A stretch of DNA of 64,000 bases. It comes from Fredinandcohnia humi (GTDB taxonomy: Bacteria > Bacillota > Bacilli > Bacillales > Bacillaceae_L). The stretch covers positions 313,240 through 377,239 of the forward strand of contig NZ_LMBW01000001.1 in assembly GCF_001439915.1 (NCBI RefSeq), in the 5' to 3' direction. The notes beneath the pieces are model-generated. The model did not search any database. It was not told the DNA's origin and worked only from the letters and a program-made list of their open reading frames with translations. Shown in pieces: positions 1-8,230 of the stretch (position 1 is the stretch's first letter; each line of letters starts with the position of its first letter). Made by a program: the position numbers and the translations under genes.

Positions 1-60
1 AGCGTTAGGTACAGGACGTGCCTGCCCTTAGCTGGAATTCGGGCGCCTTGCACTTTTCTT
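1..60. repeat. Dispersed repeat family A, 3' part
   Basis: This is the tail of a roughly 175-bp intergenic repeat found at least six more times in the window (3774, 18481, 18961, 24016, 36433 and 49754). It shows the family's signature: a GGTAC-AGGAC-GTGCC hairpin near position 8, then a GGCGCCTTGCAC-type end followed by TTTTCTT. The 5' part lies outside the window. It directly abuts the stop codon of the minus-strand gene at 59-622. Confidence 0.8.
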
Positions 61-622
61 ATTTGCAAATCGTTGATAGAATCGCTCTTTTTCCATTTGC
101 TAGTGTAAATTCAAATCGATCCCTCTTTAGTTTTCCGCGCGAAAAGTGATGGTGAACAGATAAAAGCATTTCCGTATTATCAAACATGATAAAATTAACG
201 CCTTCCATTTCTCCATTCTCTTCTTTGTACATTAATTGATTATGACAATGTAAACAATCATATAATGAAAACGAAAGTTTATTTAAAGTAGACGTGAAAC
301 GCAGAAATTGATCCTCTGTAAAACCTTCCAGCCATTCCTTATAGGCCATTGTTATTTTTTTTCGAAAACGGAGGCAATCCCCATTATCGAGTTTATAAAA
401 ATAACCACTCATTTGGATTAGGCCATCTTCCACAAAAATGCCTTTTTCCCATTTATTTAAAGTAAAGATATCTACTTCCTTTCCAATCATTTCTTCAAGC
501 ATCGATGCTTCATCTGTTTCGGCATCAAAGAAAATCCACTGGTCATTTATACATTCTGTCGTACCTGTGATAAAAGAGCGTTTTTGTTCATTTATGCTGC
601 CAAGACGTTGTTGCAGATCCAA
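59..622 (-). CDS. DUF2777-like hypothetical protein
   Basis: A protein of about 187 residues with no signal peptide or membrane segment, so probably cytoplasmic. The text around residues 15-60 (FITGTTE, QWIFFD, DETDEAS-like) and the later FSLYDCLHCHNQL and VHHHFSR segments resemble the Bacillus family DUF2777 as I remember it. The family has no assigned function. I place the start at a TTG at 622 because GGAGG sits seven bases upstream; an ATG at 640 in frame lacks a good ribosome-binding site. The CxxC (CLHC) could bind metal, but nothing else supports that. The gene stands alone, facing away from the MATE gene behind it. Confidence 0.6.
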   Translation of the reverse strand: MDLQQRLGSINEQKRSFITGTTECINDQWIFFDAETDEASMLEEMIGKEVDIFTLNKWEKGIFVEDGLIQMSGYFYKLDNGDCLRFRKKITMAYKEWLEGFTEDQFLRFTSTLNKLSFSLYDCLHCHNQLMYKEENGEMEGVNFIMFDNTEMLLSVHHHFSRGKLKRDRFEFTLANGKRAILSTICK

Positions 623-744
623 AGAAAATCCTCCATCCATGGTGTAGTCGTTGAAAGTATTGTTATCTTCTTTTTAGACAAAAGAAGGGAAATTTATAAC
701 TAGGATTTTTGGCTACACAAGGACGGCTTAATTTTTCAAGTTTT

Positions 745-2115
745 TCAGGTTGTTATGTTTGCATGATTTGCTGCTACAACAAATGATTTTTTCTCCCATG
801 CCCGAGAGCGCCATCGCCACAGCATGACGATGCCACGGATCCATTCATCCACAATAAAAGAAATCCAAACTCCAATTAATCCGAATTCAAAGTGAATGCC
901 AAGCACATACGAAATAGGTACACAAATTCCCCACATTGATAGGATTCCCATGTAGACTGGCAATTTAACATCCCCAGCCGCTCGTAAAGCATTTATTAGA
1001 ACAAGATTAAAAGCACGCCCTGGTTCAAGAATGATAGTTAAAAGGATAAGGACGCCACCGGTTTTTATAATGTCTTGATTATTTGTAAAAATGGATAGAA
1101 GTGGTTCTTTAAATAATGAAAAAGCAACCGCCATGGCTGCTGAAATTAAAATTGCCAACTTAAGGCTTTTTAAAGCCCTTTTATAAGCATCATTAATTTG
1201 ACGAGCACCAATCATTTGCCCAACTAAAATCTGTGTCCCTTGACTAATTGCGATACTAAAGAGGAATATGAACATCATTAAATTTTGCGAATAAACCTTC
1301 GTCGTAAGAGCCTGCGTTCCCATAATCGTAATAAAATATGTGATAATCATTTGGGAGGAGTTATAGGAAAGCTGTTCCCCTGCAGAAGGAATCCCAATTT
1401 TAAGCAGATTTTGAAGATGCACTTTCGGTAAACGGAAAATCTGTTTAAATGGGAGACCATGACTCACTCGTTTTATTAAAAGATAGGTAATAATTAGTAG
1501 ACCTATAAATCTACTAAAGGAGGTTGACATCGCAACCCCCTCAACACCGAGAACTGGCAAACCGAAAGGACCAAAGATAAAAATGTAATTCCCGATGACA
1601 TTCAGGATATTCATTCCAATTGTGACGTACATTGTGTCCCGAGTGAACCCATAGCTTCGAATGACTGCTCCAATTGTCATGATCAGTGCTTGGAGGAAGG
1701 AGAATATACCTACGATTCTCAGGTAGCTATCCGCTTCGTCTAATAATTCAACTGGTAAATCCATTAAAAGCAGGAGCTTTTTGCTCCAAACAAAAATAAC
1801 AAGACTTAAAATAAGACCAAACGCAAGGTTTGCAAAAATAGAAACGACTACAACCTCAGCAGCACTTTTTTCATTATTAGCGCCAAAATGCTGTGCTACT
1901 AAAACCGCGGTACCGGTTGCAATGAACCCAAACATGACAATAATTAATGACAAGATTTGGTTAGAGACCCCGACTGCAGCAACTGAATTATCGGAATACA
2001 GACTTAGCATTAAGGTGTCTGCATTTCCCATTAACATATGTAGAAGCAATTCAATGAAGATTGGCCATGTCAATGCAAACAACGTTAACTTTTTTGTATT
2101 GATAGAAGTATCCAA
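745..2115 (-). CDS. MATE family multidrug/cation antiporter
   Basis: A 456-residue integral membrane protein with about twelve hydrophobic helices in two related halves, the size and layout of the MATE family. The N-terminal helix 1 motif (ALTWPIFIELLLHMLMGNADTLMLS) and the GxxxxGTAVLVAQHFGA segment are typical of NorM/DinF-like members. MATE proteins expel drugs or organic cations in exchange for Na+ or H+; the substrate here cannot be told. Translation probably begins at TTG 2115, preceded by GAGGGAG. It is monocistronic and divergent from the amylase homologue at 2340. Confidence 0.88.
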   Translation of the reverse strand: MDTSINTKKLTLFALTWPIFIELLLHMLMGNADTLMLSLYSDNSVAAVGVSNQILSLIIVMFGFIATGTAVLVAQHFGANNEKSAAEVVVVSIFANLAFGLILSLVIFVWSKKLLLLMDLPVELLDEADSYLRIVGIFSFLQALIMTIGAVIRSYGFTRDTMYVTIGMNILNVIGNYIFIFGPFGLPVLGVEGVAMSTSFSRFIGLLIITYLLIKRVSHGLPFKQIFRLPKVHLQNLLKIGIPSAGEQLSYNSSQMIITYFITIMGTQALTTKVYSQNLMMFIFLFSIAISQGTQILVGQMIGARQINDAYKRALKSLKLAILISAAMAVAFSLFKEPLLSIFTNNQDIIKTGGVLILLTIILEPGRAFNLVLINALRAAGDVKLPVYMGILSMWGICVPISYVLGIHFEFGLIGVWISFIVDEWIRGIVMLWRWRSRAWEKKSFVVAANHANITT

Positions 2116-2339
2116 GCTGTCAACTCCCTCTATTTCCTAAATGAAAAACTATATTAGTTTATCACAGAATACGGTAAGAAAGAATACTCATTTTTAAAAG
2201 TAAAACCCTCATTTCTTTATCATTTTGTTCGACCTGTAAATATGTATAAAATATGAACAAACAGTTGTTATATTTGACTTTTAAGAGGGGAAAAGGTTAC
2301 TTTAAGGTATAATGTTAGAATGAGGATAGGAGTTACGTG

Positions 2340-3728
2340 ATGAAGAAAAAGATATATATTATAGCTTTACTGATTCCAATGTTACTATTGCCAGCCGTTC
2401 CTGCTTTGGCTGCTGATACTCTAACAATGGCTGAAGAAAGCATTTATTACATAGTTGTTGATCGTTTTAACAATGCCGACAGTGCAAATGATTCAGCAGT
2501 GGACCTCTCGAATCCTGCATCCTATCATGGGGGAGATATCCAAGGAATCATAACTCGGCTTGATTACTTGAAGGATATGGGATTTACATCGATTTTATTA
2601 TCACCTATATTTGAAAATGAAACGAATACTTTTTATCCGTATGTAGTTAACGACAGAAGTAAAATCAATGAACACTACGGTACTTCAGATGATTTAAAAC
2701 AGCTTGTTAAAGAAGCACATGAGAAGGGAATAAAAATTATTCTTGATCTTGGAATCGGTTCAAATGCTGGTACTTTAAATGATGAATTTGTTGACGTTGT
2801 AAAAAGGTGGATTCAAGTAGCTGATATTGATGGATATAAGCTTGATCTTGTTGATGGAATTTCAGCAAATTTTATCTCTACATTATCAACAGAACTGAAA
2901 AAGGAAAAAGCAGATTTTCTTTTAATTGGACAATCTGAAGTTGTGGATAATCTTCATGAACTTGAAGCGGCTGGACTTGATACCGTTTTTAACATGATAC
3001 CTTACGAAGGAATCACAAGCTTTAGTGTTCCAGACCAAACCTTTAAGGACGTCGAAAAAACATGGGAACAAGCGCGAGGATTTGAAAACCCAAATTCATT
3101 AATCAATTTTCTTGATAACAAAAATACGGTTCGATTCACTTATTTGGCTACAGAAGCTAACGAGCATCCAGCGCCACGCCTTAAGGCAGCATTGACGTAT
3201 TTGTATACAACCCCCGGAATTCCTGTTGTTTTATATGGAACGGAAATTGCGTTAAATGGAAGTGAACAACCGGACAACCTCGGTTTAATGGACTTTCGAA
3301 CAGACAAAGAGCTAGTTGATTACATAACATTGCTTGCTAAGATAAGATCAGGTGTACCTGCTTTAACAAAAGGAACAATTGAATTAGTCAAAAATGATGC
3401 AGGCTTGCTCGTTTTTAAAAGAGAATATGAGGGGCTAACAGCATTTGTTGCGATTAATAATACAATGAAGACACAGAGTTTTACTTTAACGTCTGACCAG
3501 GTTGGGGAAAATAAAGAGTTAACCGGATTAATTACTGAGGACCTTGTTCGTTCAACCGATGATGAATTTCATCTTGTTGTGAAGCGTGATATCTCGGAAG
3601 TGTTTGTGGTGCGTGATACGACAAACATTAATTATCCATTATTCGTTGCTGTATTTATCGTACCGGTATTAATGGTTGGATTTATTTTTCTAAATAAAAG
3701 AAGACATGGCAATAAAAAAACAGAATAA
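2340..3728 (+). CDS. Exported GH13 alpha-amylase homologue, catalytic site degenerate
   Basis: A 462-residue protein with an N-terminal signal peptide (hydrophobic residues 5-25, ALAA cleavage-like), a glycoside hydrolase family 13 barrel, and a C-terminal membrane helix near residues 433-453 followed by a basic tail (KRRHGNKK). It should therefore sit on the outer face of the membrane. The family nucleophile region is present (GYKLDLVDG, about residue 169) and so is a Glu in GQSEV (about 200). Region IV reads FLDNKN instead of FLDNHD, replacing the transition-state Asp and its His, and region I reads DLGIGSN without its His. By established GH13 chemistry this should impair hydrolysis, so a carbohydrate-binding or otherwise changed role is likely (inference). 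The start is ATG 2340, seven bases after AGGAG; a GTG lies one codon upstream. A terminator follows. Confidence 0.82.
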   Translation: MKKKIYIIALLIPMLLLPAVPALAADTLTMAEESIYYIVVDRFNNADSANDSAVDLSNPASYHGGDIQGIITRLDYLKDMGFTSILLSPIFENETNTFYPYVVNDRSKINEHYGTSDDLKQLVKEAHEKGIKIILDLGIGSNAGTLNDEFVDVVKRWIQVADIDGYKLDLVDGISANFISTLSTELKKEKADFLLIGQSEVVDNLHELEAAGLDTVFNMIPYEGITSFSVPDQTFKDVEKTWEQARGFENPNSLINFLDNKNTVRFTYLATEANEHPAPRLKAALTYLYTTPGIPVVLYGTEIALNGSEQPDNLGLMDFRTDKELVDYITLLAKIRSGVPALTKGTIELVKNDAGLLVFKREYEGLTAFVAINNTMKTQSFTLTSDQVGENKELTGLITEDLVRSTDDEFHLVVKRDISEVFVVRDTTNINYPLFVAVFIVPVLMVGFIFLNKRRHGNKKTE

Positions 3729-3733
3729 GAGGA

Positions 3734-3770
3734 AAAGCATCATCCGGTGTAAAGGATGATGCTTTCTTTT
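3734..3770 (+). terminator. Rho-independent terminator after the GH13 homologue
   Basis: A hairpin with arms GCATCATCC and GGATGATGC around a seven-base loop, followed by TTTCTTTT, lies five bases beyond the stop codon. Confidence 0.85.
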
Positions 3771-3773
3771 ATT

Positions 3774-3950
3774 GTCTAGTTCCAGGCGCCATCAGCTCTA
3801 TGGTCTAGCCAATCGTATCTGAAGGTAAAATGCACCTTCTGTCAGCGCTTGTCTTATGCTTGTCGCCTCTGCCAGGATGGCAAGGATTCAAGCGTTAGGC
3901 ACAGGACGTGCCTGTGCTTAGCTTGAATTGGTGCGTCTTGCACTTTTCTT
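3774..3950. repeat. Dispersed repeat family A, full copy
   Basis: A copy of about 177 bp running from GTCTAGTTCCAGGCGCC to TTGCACTTTTCTT. Internally it has the CACCTTCTGTCAGCGC segment, GCCTCTGCCAGGATGGC, and a GGCAC-AGGAC-GTGCC hairpin at 3898-3912. It fills the gap between the terminator of the GH13 gene and the stop of the SDR gene. Confidence 0.85.
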
Positions 3951-3952
3951 TC

Positions 3953-4819
3953 TTACCCATTAACGATCTCCCCACCGTTAACGTGAAGAATCTGGCCGGA
4001 CATATATGAGGCGTCATCACTTGCAAGGAAAATATAGCTAGGTGCGAGTTCCTCAGGTTGTCCTGGGCGCTTCATTGGTGTTGTAGAGCCAAATTTCGCA
4101 ACTTGGTCACTGGTAAAGGTTGATGGAATCAGCGGTGTCCAAATCGGACCTGGAGCCACTCCGTTGACACGAATTCCTTTTCCAATTAATTGCAAAGAGA
4201 GTGACCTTGTAAACGAAACAACGGCTCCTTTGGTTGATGAATAATCGATTAGCTGCTCATTTCCTTTATATGCTGTAATAGATGCTGTATTAATGATGGA
4301 ACTTCCCTGTTTTAAGTGGGGAAGGGCAGCCTTTGTTAAATAAAAATAAGAAAAAATATTGGTTCTGAATGTTTTTTCAAGCTGCTCAGCTGTGATGTTT
4401 AAGATATTTTTTTGAGGATGCTGTTCAGCTGCGTTATTGACTAAAATATCTAGTTGTCCAAACGTATCGATGGTTTTCTTCACAATCTCTTTACAGAACT
4501 CTTCATTTCCGATATCTCCGGATAGAAGCAAGCATTCTTGTTCTTCTTCTTCAATTTGACGCTTTGTTTCCTTAGCATCTTCATGCTCCTCCAAATAAAC
4601 GATGACAACATTAGCGCCTTCTTTTGCATAATGAATTGCGACGGCTTTTCCAATTCCACTATCCCCGCCAGTGATAATGGCAACCTTATTTTTAAGTTTA
4701 TTGCTGCCTTGATAGGCGTCATCCTCTGAGACCGGCCTCGGTACCATTTCAGTCTCAGTTCCAGGTTGGTGATTTTGATGCTGTGGCGGCAAAATTTTCT
4801 TCTCTTGATTTTTTGACAA
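3953..4819 (-). CDS. SDR-family oxidoreductase, general stress protein 39-like
   Basis: A short-chain dehydrogenase of about 288 residues with the N-terminal extension rich in Pro/Gln (PPQHQNHQPG, then MVPRP) seen in the Bacillus GSP39/YhdF/YhxD group. The Rossmann dinucleotide motif GGDSGIG follows at about residue 50, then NNAA, the catalytic S...YSSTK (Tyr-x3-Lys), and the PGPIWTPLIP loop. It should reduce or oxidise a small carbonyl/alcohol with NAD(P)H in the cytoplasm; the substrate is unknown. I prefer the TTG start at 4819, because AGAGGTG lies five bases upstream, over the GTG at 4828 that overlaps that site. It is monocistronic. Family members in B. subtilis are stress-induced; no SigB promoter was verified here. 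Confidence 0.85.
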   Translation of the reverse strand: MSKNQEKKILPPQHQNHQPGTETEMVPRPVSEDDAYQGSNKLKNKVAIITGGDSGIGKAVAIHYAKEGANVVIVYLEEHEDAKETKRQIEEEEQECLLLSGDIGNEEFCKEIVKKTIDTFGQLDILVNNAAEQHPQKNILNITAEQLEKTFRTNIFSYFYLTKAALPHLKQGSSIINTASITAYKGNEQLIDYSSTKGAVVSFTRSLSLQLIGKGIRVNGVAPGPIWTPLIPSTFTSDQVAKFGSTTPMKRPGQPEELAPSYIFLASDDASYMSGQILHVNGGEIVNG

Positions 4820-4971
4820 ATTAAACACCTCTTTATGTAATGTATCCTACTTACTTTTTAATAAAAGAGGTCTGAATATACATATCACCCAATTATAAAG
4901 TAATTATAAAAAATCCAAAAGCCATACAAAACTTCCTTTATAATTAAAATAGATAGAAAGAGGGGTTATCC

Positions 4972-5682
4972 ATGGAAAGTCCTGAAAAAATTCTACTAGT
5001 GGAAGATGATAAAGAAATAGCCCGTATTGTTTGTGATCATTTGCGGAAAGAGGGTTATACCATGACATGGGCATCTACGGGAATGGAAGGCTGGGAGGAT
5101 TTTAAAGAGGATCAGTTTGACCTAGCTTTAATTGATTTAATGCTCCCTGAAATGGATGGGTATACATTATGTAAAACCATTCGATTGGAAAGTGAAATTC
5201 CTCTCCTCATTTTAAGTGCACGAAATGAGGATGAAAGTAAAATAAAAGGATTGAATCTCGGAGCCGATGATTATGTCACAAAACCATTTAGTCTTGAGGA
5301 ACTGAGCGCTAGAATTAGCTCCCATTTAAGAAGGTTCAGAAGATATAGCAATAAGAATCCGAATGAATATCGGATCAATTATATAAATGGGTTAACCATT
5401 GATTTTACAAATGAACTCACTTTTCTAAACGGAAGCGTTGTCCAAATGAGTTCCAAGGAAAGCGAATTATTGTTTTTGTTAGCAAAGAATCCGTTACAAA
5501 CCTTTTCAAAAACAGAAATCTATGAGCATATTTGGCAACAGAAGGATGTTGATGGAAATAATACGGTCACAGTTCATATTAAAAGTTTGCGGTCAAAATT
5601 AGGGGATGAAACGAGATCTGCGAAATTCATCCAAACTGTTTGGGGTGTCGGTTATCGTTTTATAGGAGAACAAAGTGTATGA
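4972..5682 (+). CDS. OmpR/PhoB-family response regulator
   Basis: A 236-residue two-domain regulator. The receiver domain (residues 7-120) has the acidic pair (VEDDKE), the phosphoacceptor Asp in LIDLMLPEMDGY and the conserved Lys in VTKPFS. A winged-helix Trans_reg_C domain follows, with the TVTVHIKSLRSKLG recognition segment and a GVGYRF end. It should bind DNA after phosphorylation by the kinase encoded next. Its stop overlaps the kinase start (ATGA), so the two are translationally coupled. The ATG has AGAGGGG upstream. The downstream lipoprotein and M48 protease are in the same run of overlapping genes and are candidate targets or sensors (inference). Confidence 0.93.
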   Translation: MESPEKILLVEDDKEIARIVCDHLRKEGYTMTWASTGMEGWEDFKEDQFDLALIDLMLPEMDGYTLCKTIRLESEIPLLILSARNEDESKIKGLNLGADDYVTKPFSLEELSARISSHLRRFRRYSNKNPNEYRINYINGLTIDFTNELTFLNGSVVQMSSKESELLFLLAKNPLQTFSKTEIYEHIWQQKDVDGNNTVTVHIKSLRSKLGDETRSAKFIQTVWGVGYRFIGEQSV

Positions 5683-7148
5683 AGATTAAACAATGGTTGA
5701 TGGTCAGCTTTTTTATTGTCATGCTGCTACCAGTGGTCGCGCTTTATTTTCTCTATGTAAGTTTAAGCAATCTCGACGACAAGCAAGCACTTGTTGAATA
5801 CGTTGAGATGAACAAAAAGATGGAGGAGATTGAGCCACTGCTTGTAGATCCGAAATTATATAAACTCCAACCGAAAGAACAGTTTGCGAACGTCCAGGCT
5901 TTATTGAATGAATCTATCAAAATTACATTATACCGATCTGATGGCGTTATTGTATTTTCTAGTTTTCCTGGTCCAGGTTCATATGGGTTTTCAACGGTAA
6001 ATATTGATCAGGTATATAGAAATCTTAATGAACTTCAAAAGAATTCTCGCACCTATTCATTGAAAAAGCCTGTTGTAAGTGATGGAGATATCGTGGGGAT
6101 TTTTGAAATTTCGATTGCTAGAGAAGAATGGATCGAAGGGGTAACGAATCGCTACATTTATTTGGGTGTGTTCTTTAGTATTTTCATTATCCTACTCTAT
6201 CTCGTTGTAGTGATCCTATTAAATCGAAAATTGAACCGACCCTTAAGTCATTTACAGGCAGAAATGACAGCTTTTGCAAATGGAGAGAAGCTCTCAACCC
6301 ATATTCGCGAATCAAATGATGAAATCGGGGATTTAATCAAACATTTCCAAAAAATGAAATCGCAGATTGAACAAACGCAAGAGGCCCTTGCTGTTCAACA
6401 AAAAGAAAAAGAATTTATTGTTGCGTCATTATCACATGATTTAAAAACACCATTAACGGTTATTCGTGCCTATACGGAAAGCTTGCAGAATGATAAAACA
6501 CTATCAGAGCAAGAGAGGGCAGAATATAAAGAAATTCTATTTGAGAAGCTCGAGTACATGAAACGAATGCTTGATGACTTGACAATACACACCGCATTAC
6601 AATCCTCTAAACAACGGACTGAGCTTGTTGAGGTTGATGGGGAAGAGTATTTTGACATGCTGTTATCAGGTTATGACGAACCATGTAATCGCCAAGGGGT
6701 TTCGTTACTTGTAAATCAATCTGTAAAAGAAACCTATAGGGTCGATCCAAAGCAAATGGTGAGGGTTGTGGATAACATCATGGGCAATGCCATTCGTCAT
6801 ACTGAAAAAGAAAATCACATTTGGCTTGCTGCCATTTCAAGTGAAACCAAATTACCAGACTGGGTGTTTAAAGACTTTTATGATGACGTTGAGGCATGGA
6901 GAAAAGAAGGTACGGTAATTCTGATTCAAAATGAAGGAAAAGGAATTCCAAAAGAACAATTGAATTATGTCTTCCAACCATTCTTTCAGGCGGAAGATGC
7001 TAGAACTAAAGGAGGCAGTTCTGGTCTTGGATTAAGTATTTCTAAAATGTTAATGGAACAACAAAATGGAAAAATTGGAATCTGGTCAGCGGAAGAAGCA
7101 GGGACATTGCTTGCCTGCTGGCTGGAAGAAAGCAGGGAATATAAATGA
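5679..7148 (+). CDS. Sensor histidine kinase
   Basis: A 489-residue membrane kinase. It has TM1 at about residues 7-27, an extracytoplasmic sensor of about 130 residues, TM2 at about 163-185, a HAMP linker, a HisKA dimerisation domain with the phospho-His in SLSHDLKTPL, and an ATPase domain with the N box (NIMGNAIRH) and G box (GLGLSISK). A reading frame open further upstream exists, but ATG 5679 overlaps the regulator stop and gives the normal N-terminal hydrophobic segment. The stop codon overlaps the start of the downstream lipoprotein gene by four bases. The signal sensed cannot be inferred from the sequence. Confidence 0.93.
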   Translation: MKIKQWLMVSFFIVMLLPVVALYFLYVSLSNLDDKQALVEYVEMNKKMEEIEPLLVDPKLYKLQPKEQFANVQALLNESIKITLYRSDGVIVFSSFPGPGSYGFSTVNIDQVYRNLNELQKNSRTYSLKKPVVSDGDIVGIFEISIAREEWIEGVTNRYIYLGVFFSIFIILLYLVVVILLNRKLNRPLSHLQAEMTAFANGEKLSTHIRESNDEIGDLIKHFQKMKSQIEQTQEALAVQQKEKEFIVASLSHDLKTPLTVIRAYTESLQNDKTLSEQERAEYKEILFEKLEYMKRMLDDLTIHTALQSSKQRTELVEVDGEEYFDMLLSGYDEPCNRQGVSLLVNQSVKETYRVDPKQMVRVVDNIMGNAIRHTEKENHIWLAAISSETKLPDWVFKDFYDDVEAWRKEGTVILIQNEGKGIPKEQLNYVFQPFFQAEDARTKGGSSGLGLSISKMLMEQQNGKIGIWSAEEAGTLLACWLEESREYK

Positions 7149-8221
7149 AAAAAAATCTAGTCATTTTAATTGCTATTCTGCTAACTGGCCTTTTATCGGG
7201 CTGTAAAGGGGATATGGCTGTGTCGTCTGAGGAAATTGTAACCAAGGTATTGTCAGAAAAGGAAAGTAAGCTTTCCTATTACGGAGAGGGTGTCATGAAG
7301 CTTACGACAAATGGAGAGGTCACTGATGATGCTAGTTTTAAAGAATATGCAGCTGAAGATGGTAAACGAAAGATCATTACAACAGATCTTATCAATAATC
7401 TTGAATCTTACTCATTAAATGATGGAAACCAGTTAATTTCTTATCAAACGGGAAGCGAAACTGCATTTAGCATAGACCTATCAGAGGAGGCCTTACCTGC
7501 TTATGCAGACTCCCCTAAAGAACAGCTTATGATGATGTTGGACACCATTAAAGAAACACATGATTATGAAATTGTCGGCGAAGAAAAAATGTTAGATTTA
7601 AATGTCTATCATTTAAAAGCTACACCAAATACAGATTCAAGTATTTTTGGTGAAGTTGAACTCTGGATTGATCAAAAGACATGGTTTATGGTGAAATTTA
7701 TTTCCGTTGTTGGGGAAGTGAAATCTGAGATAGAATATAAAACTCTCGATTTTTCACCAGATTTTAAGGAGGATACCTTTACTCTAGATATTCCTGACAC
7801 TGTTGAGATTACTCCGATTGAATCTGAGTTTGAAGCTAATTATGGCTCTCTTGAAGATGCTCAAACAGTATTAGACCAGCCATTCCTTATTTTCGCTGGA
7901 GAAAACATTACAGTCGAGAATGTCGAAACTATGAAATTACAAGGTGAACTCGCTCGTCCAGAGGTTACAGTTTATTATTTAAATGAAGGTATTCCTTCTG
8001 TATTGGTTTCAATTTTCCCAACTCCAGTAGAGGCTGGTGCAGAACTTAAACCTGGAAAATACCAGGTGCGTGGCCAAGATGCAGAATATGAAGATTTTAT
8101 TAAGGCTATAAGCTGGGATGAGAACGGCTTGCGCTATACAATCCTTATTCAAAACCCGGACATAAAAGTAGATGAAGTACTTGAAATGGCGGAGAATATG
8201 GTGCTGAATAATGAAATGTAG
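7145..8221 (+). CDS. LolA-like lipoprotein of the two-component operon
   Basis: A lipoprotein of 358 residues: the signal peptide ends in the lipobox LLSGC (Cys at about 20), so it should be anchored to the outer face of the membrane. The mature part resembles the outer-membrane lipoprotein carrier (LolA)/YdcC-type beta fold, with repeated strands such as VELWIDQKTWFMVKF and KSEIEYKTLDF. In Gram-positive bacteria this fold occurs in envelope stress sensors and anti-sigma-like proteins. The start overlaps the kinase stop (ATGA), and the M48 protease gene follows within ten bases, which points to a shared envelope function. The function is inferred from fold and context only. Confidence 0.72.
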   Translation: MKKNLVILIAILLTGLLSGCKGDMAVSSEEIVTKVLSEKESKLSYYGEGVMKLTTNGEVTDDASFKEYAAEDGKRKIITTDLINNLESYSLNDGNQLISYQTGSETAFSIDLSEEALPAYADSPKEQLMMMLDTIKETHDYEIVGEEKMLDLNVYHLKATPNTDSSIFGEVELWIDQKTWFMVKFISVVGEVKSEIEYKTLDFSPDFKEDTFTLDIPDTVEITPIESEFEANYGSLEDAQTVLDQPFLIFAGENITVENVETMKLQGELARPEVTVYYLNEGIPSVLVSIFPTPVEAGAELKPGKYQVRGQDAEYEDFIKAISWDENGLRYTILIQNPDIKVDEVLEMAENMVLNNEM

Positions 8222-8230
8222 GTGGAATTG

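Noticed and set aside
4480-4729. Open frames on both strands inside the SDR gene
   Set aside because: They are shadows of the SDR coding sequence without ribosome-binding sites or recognisable motifs.
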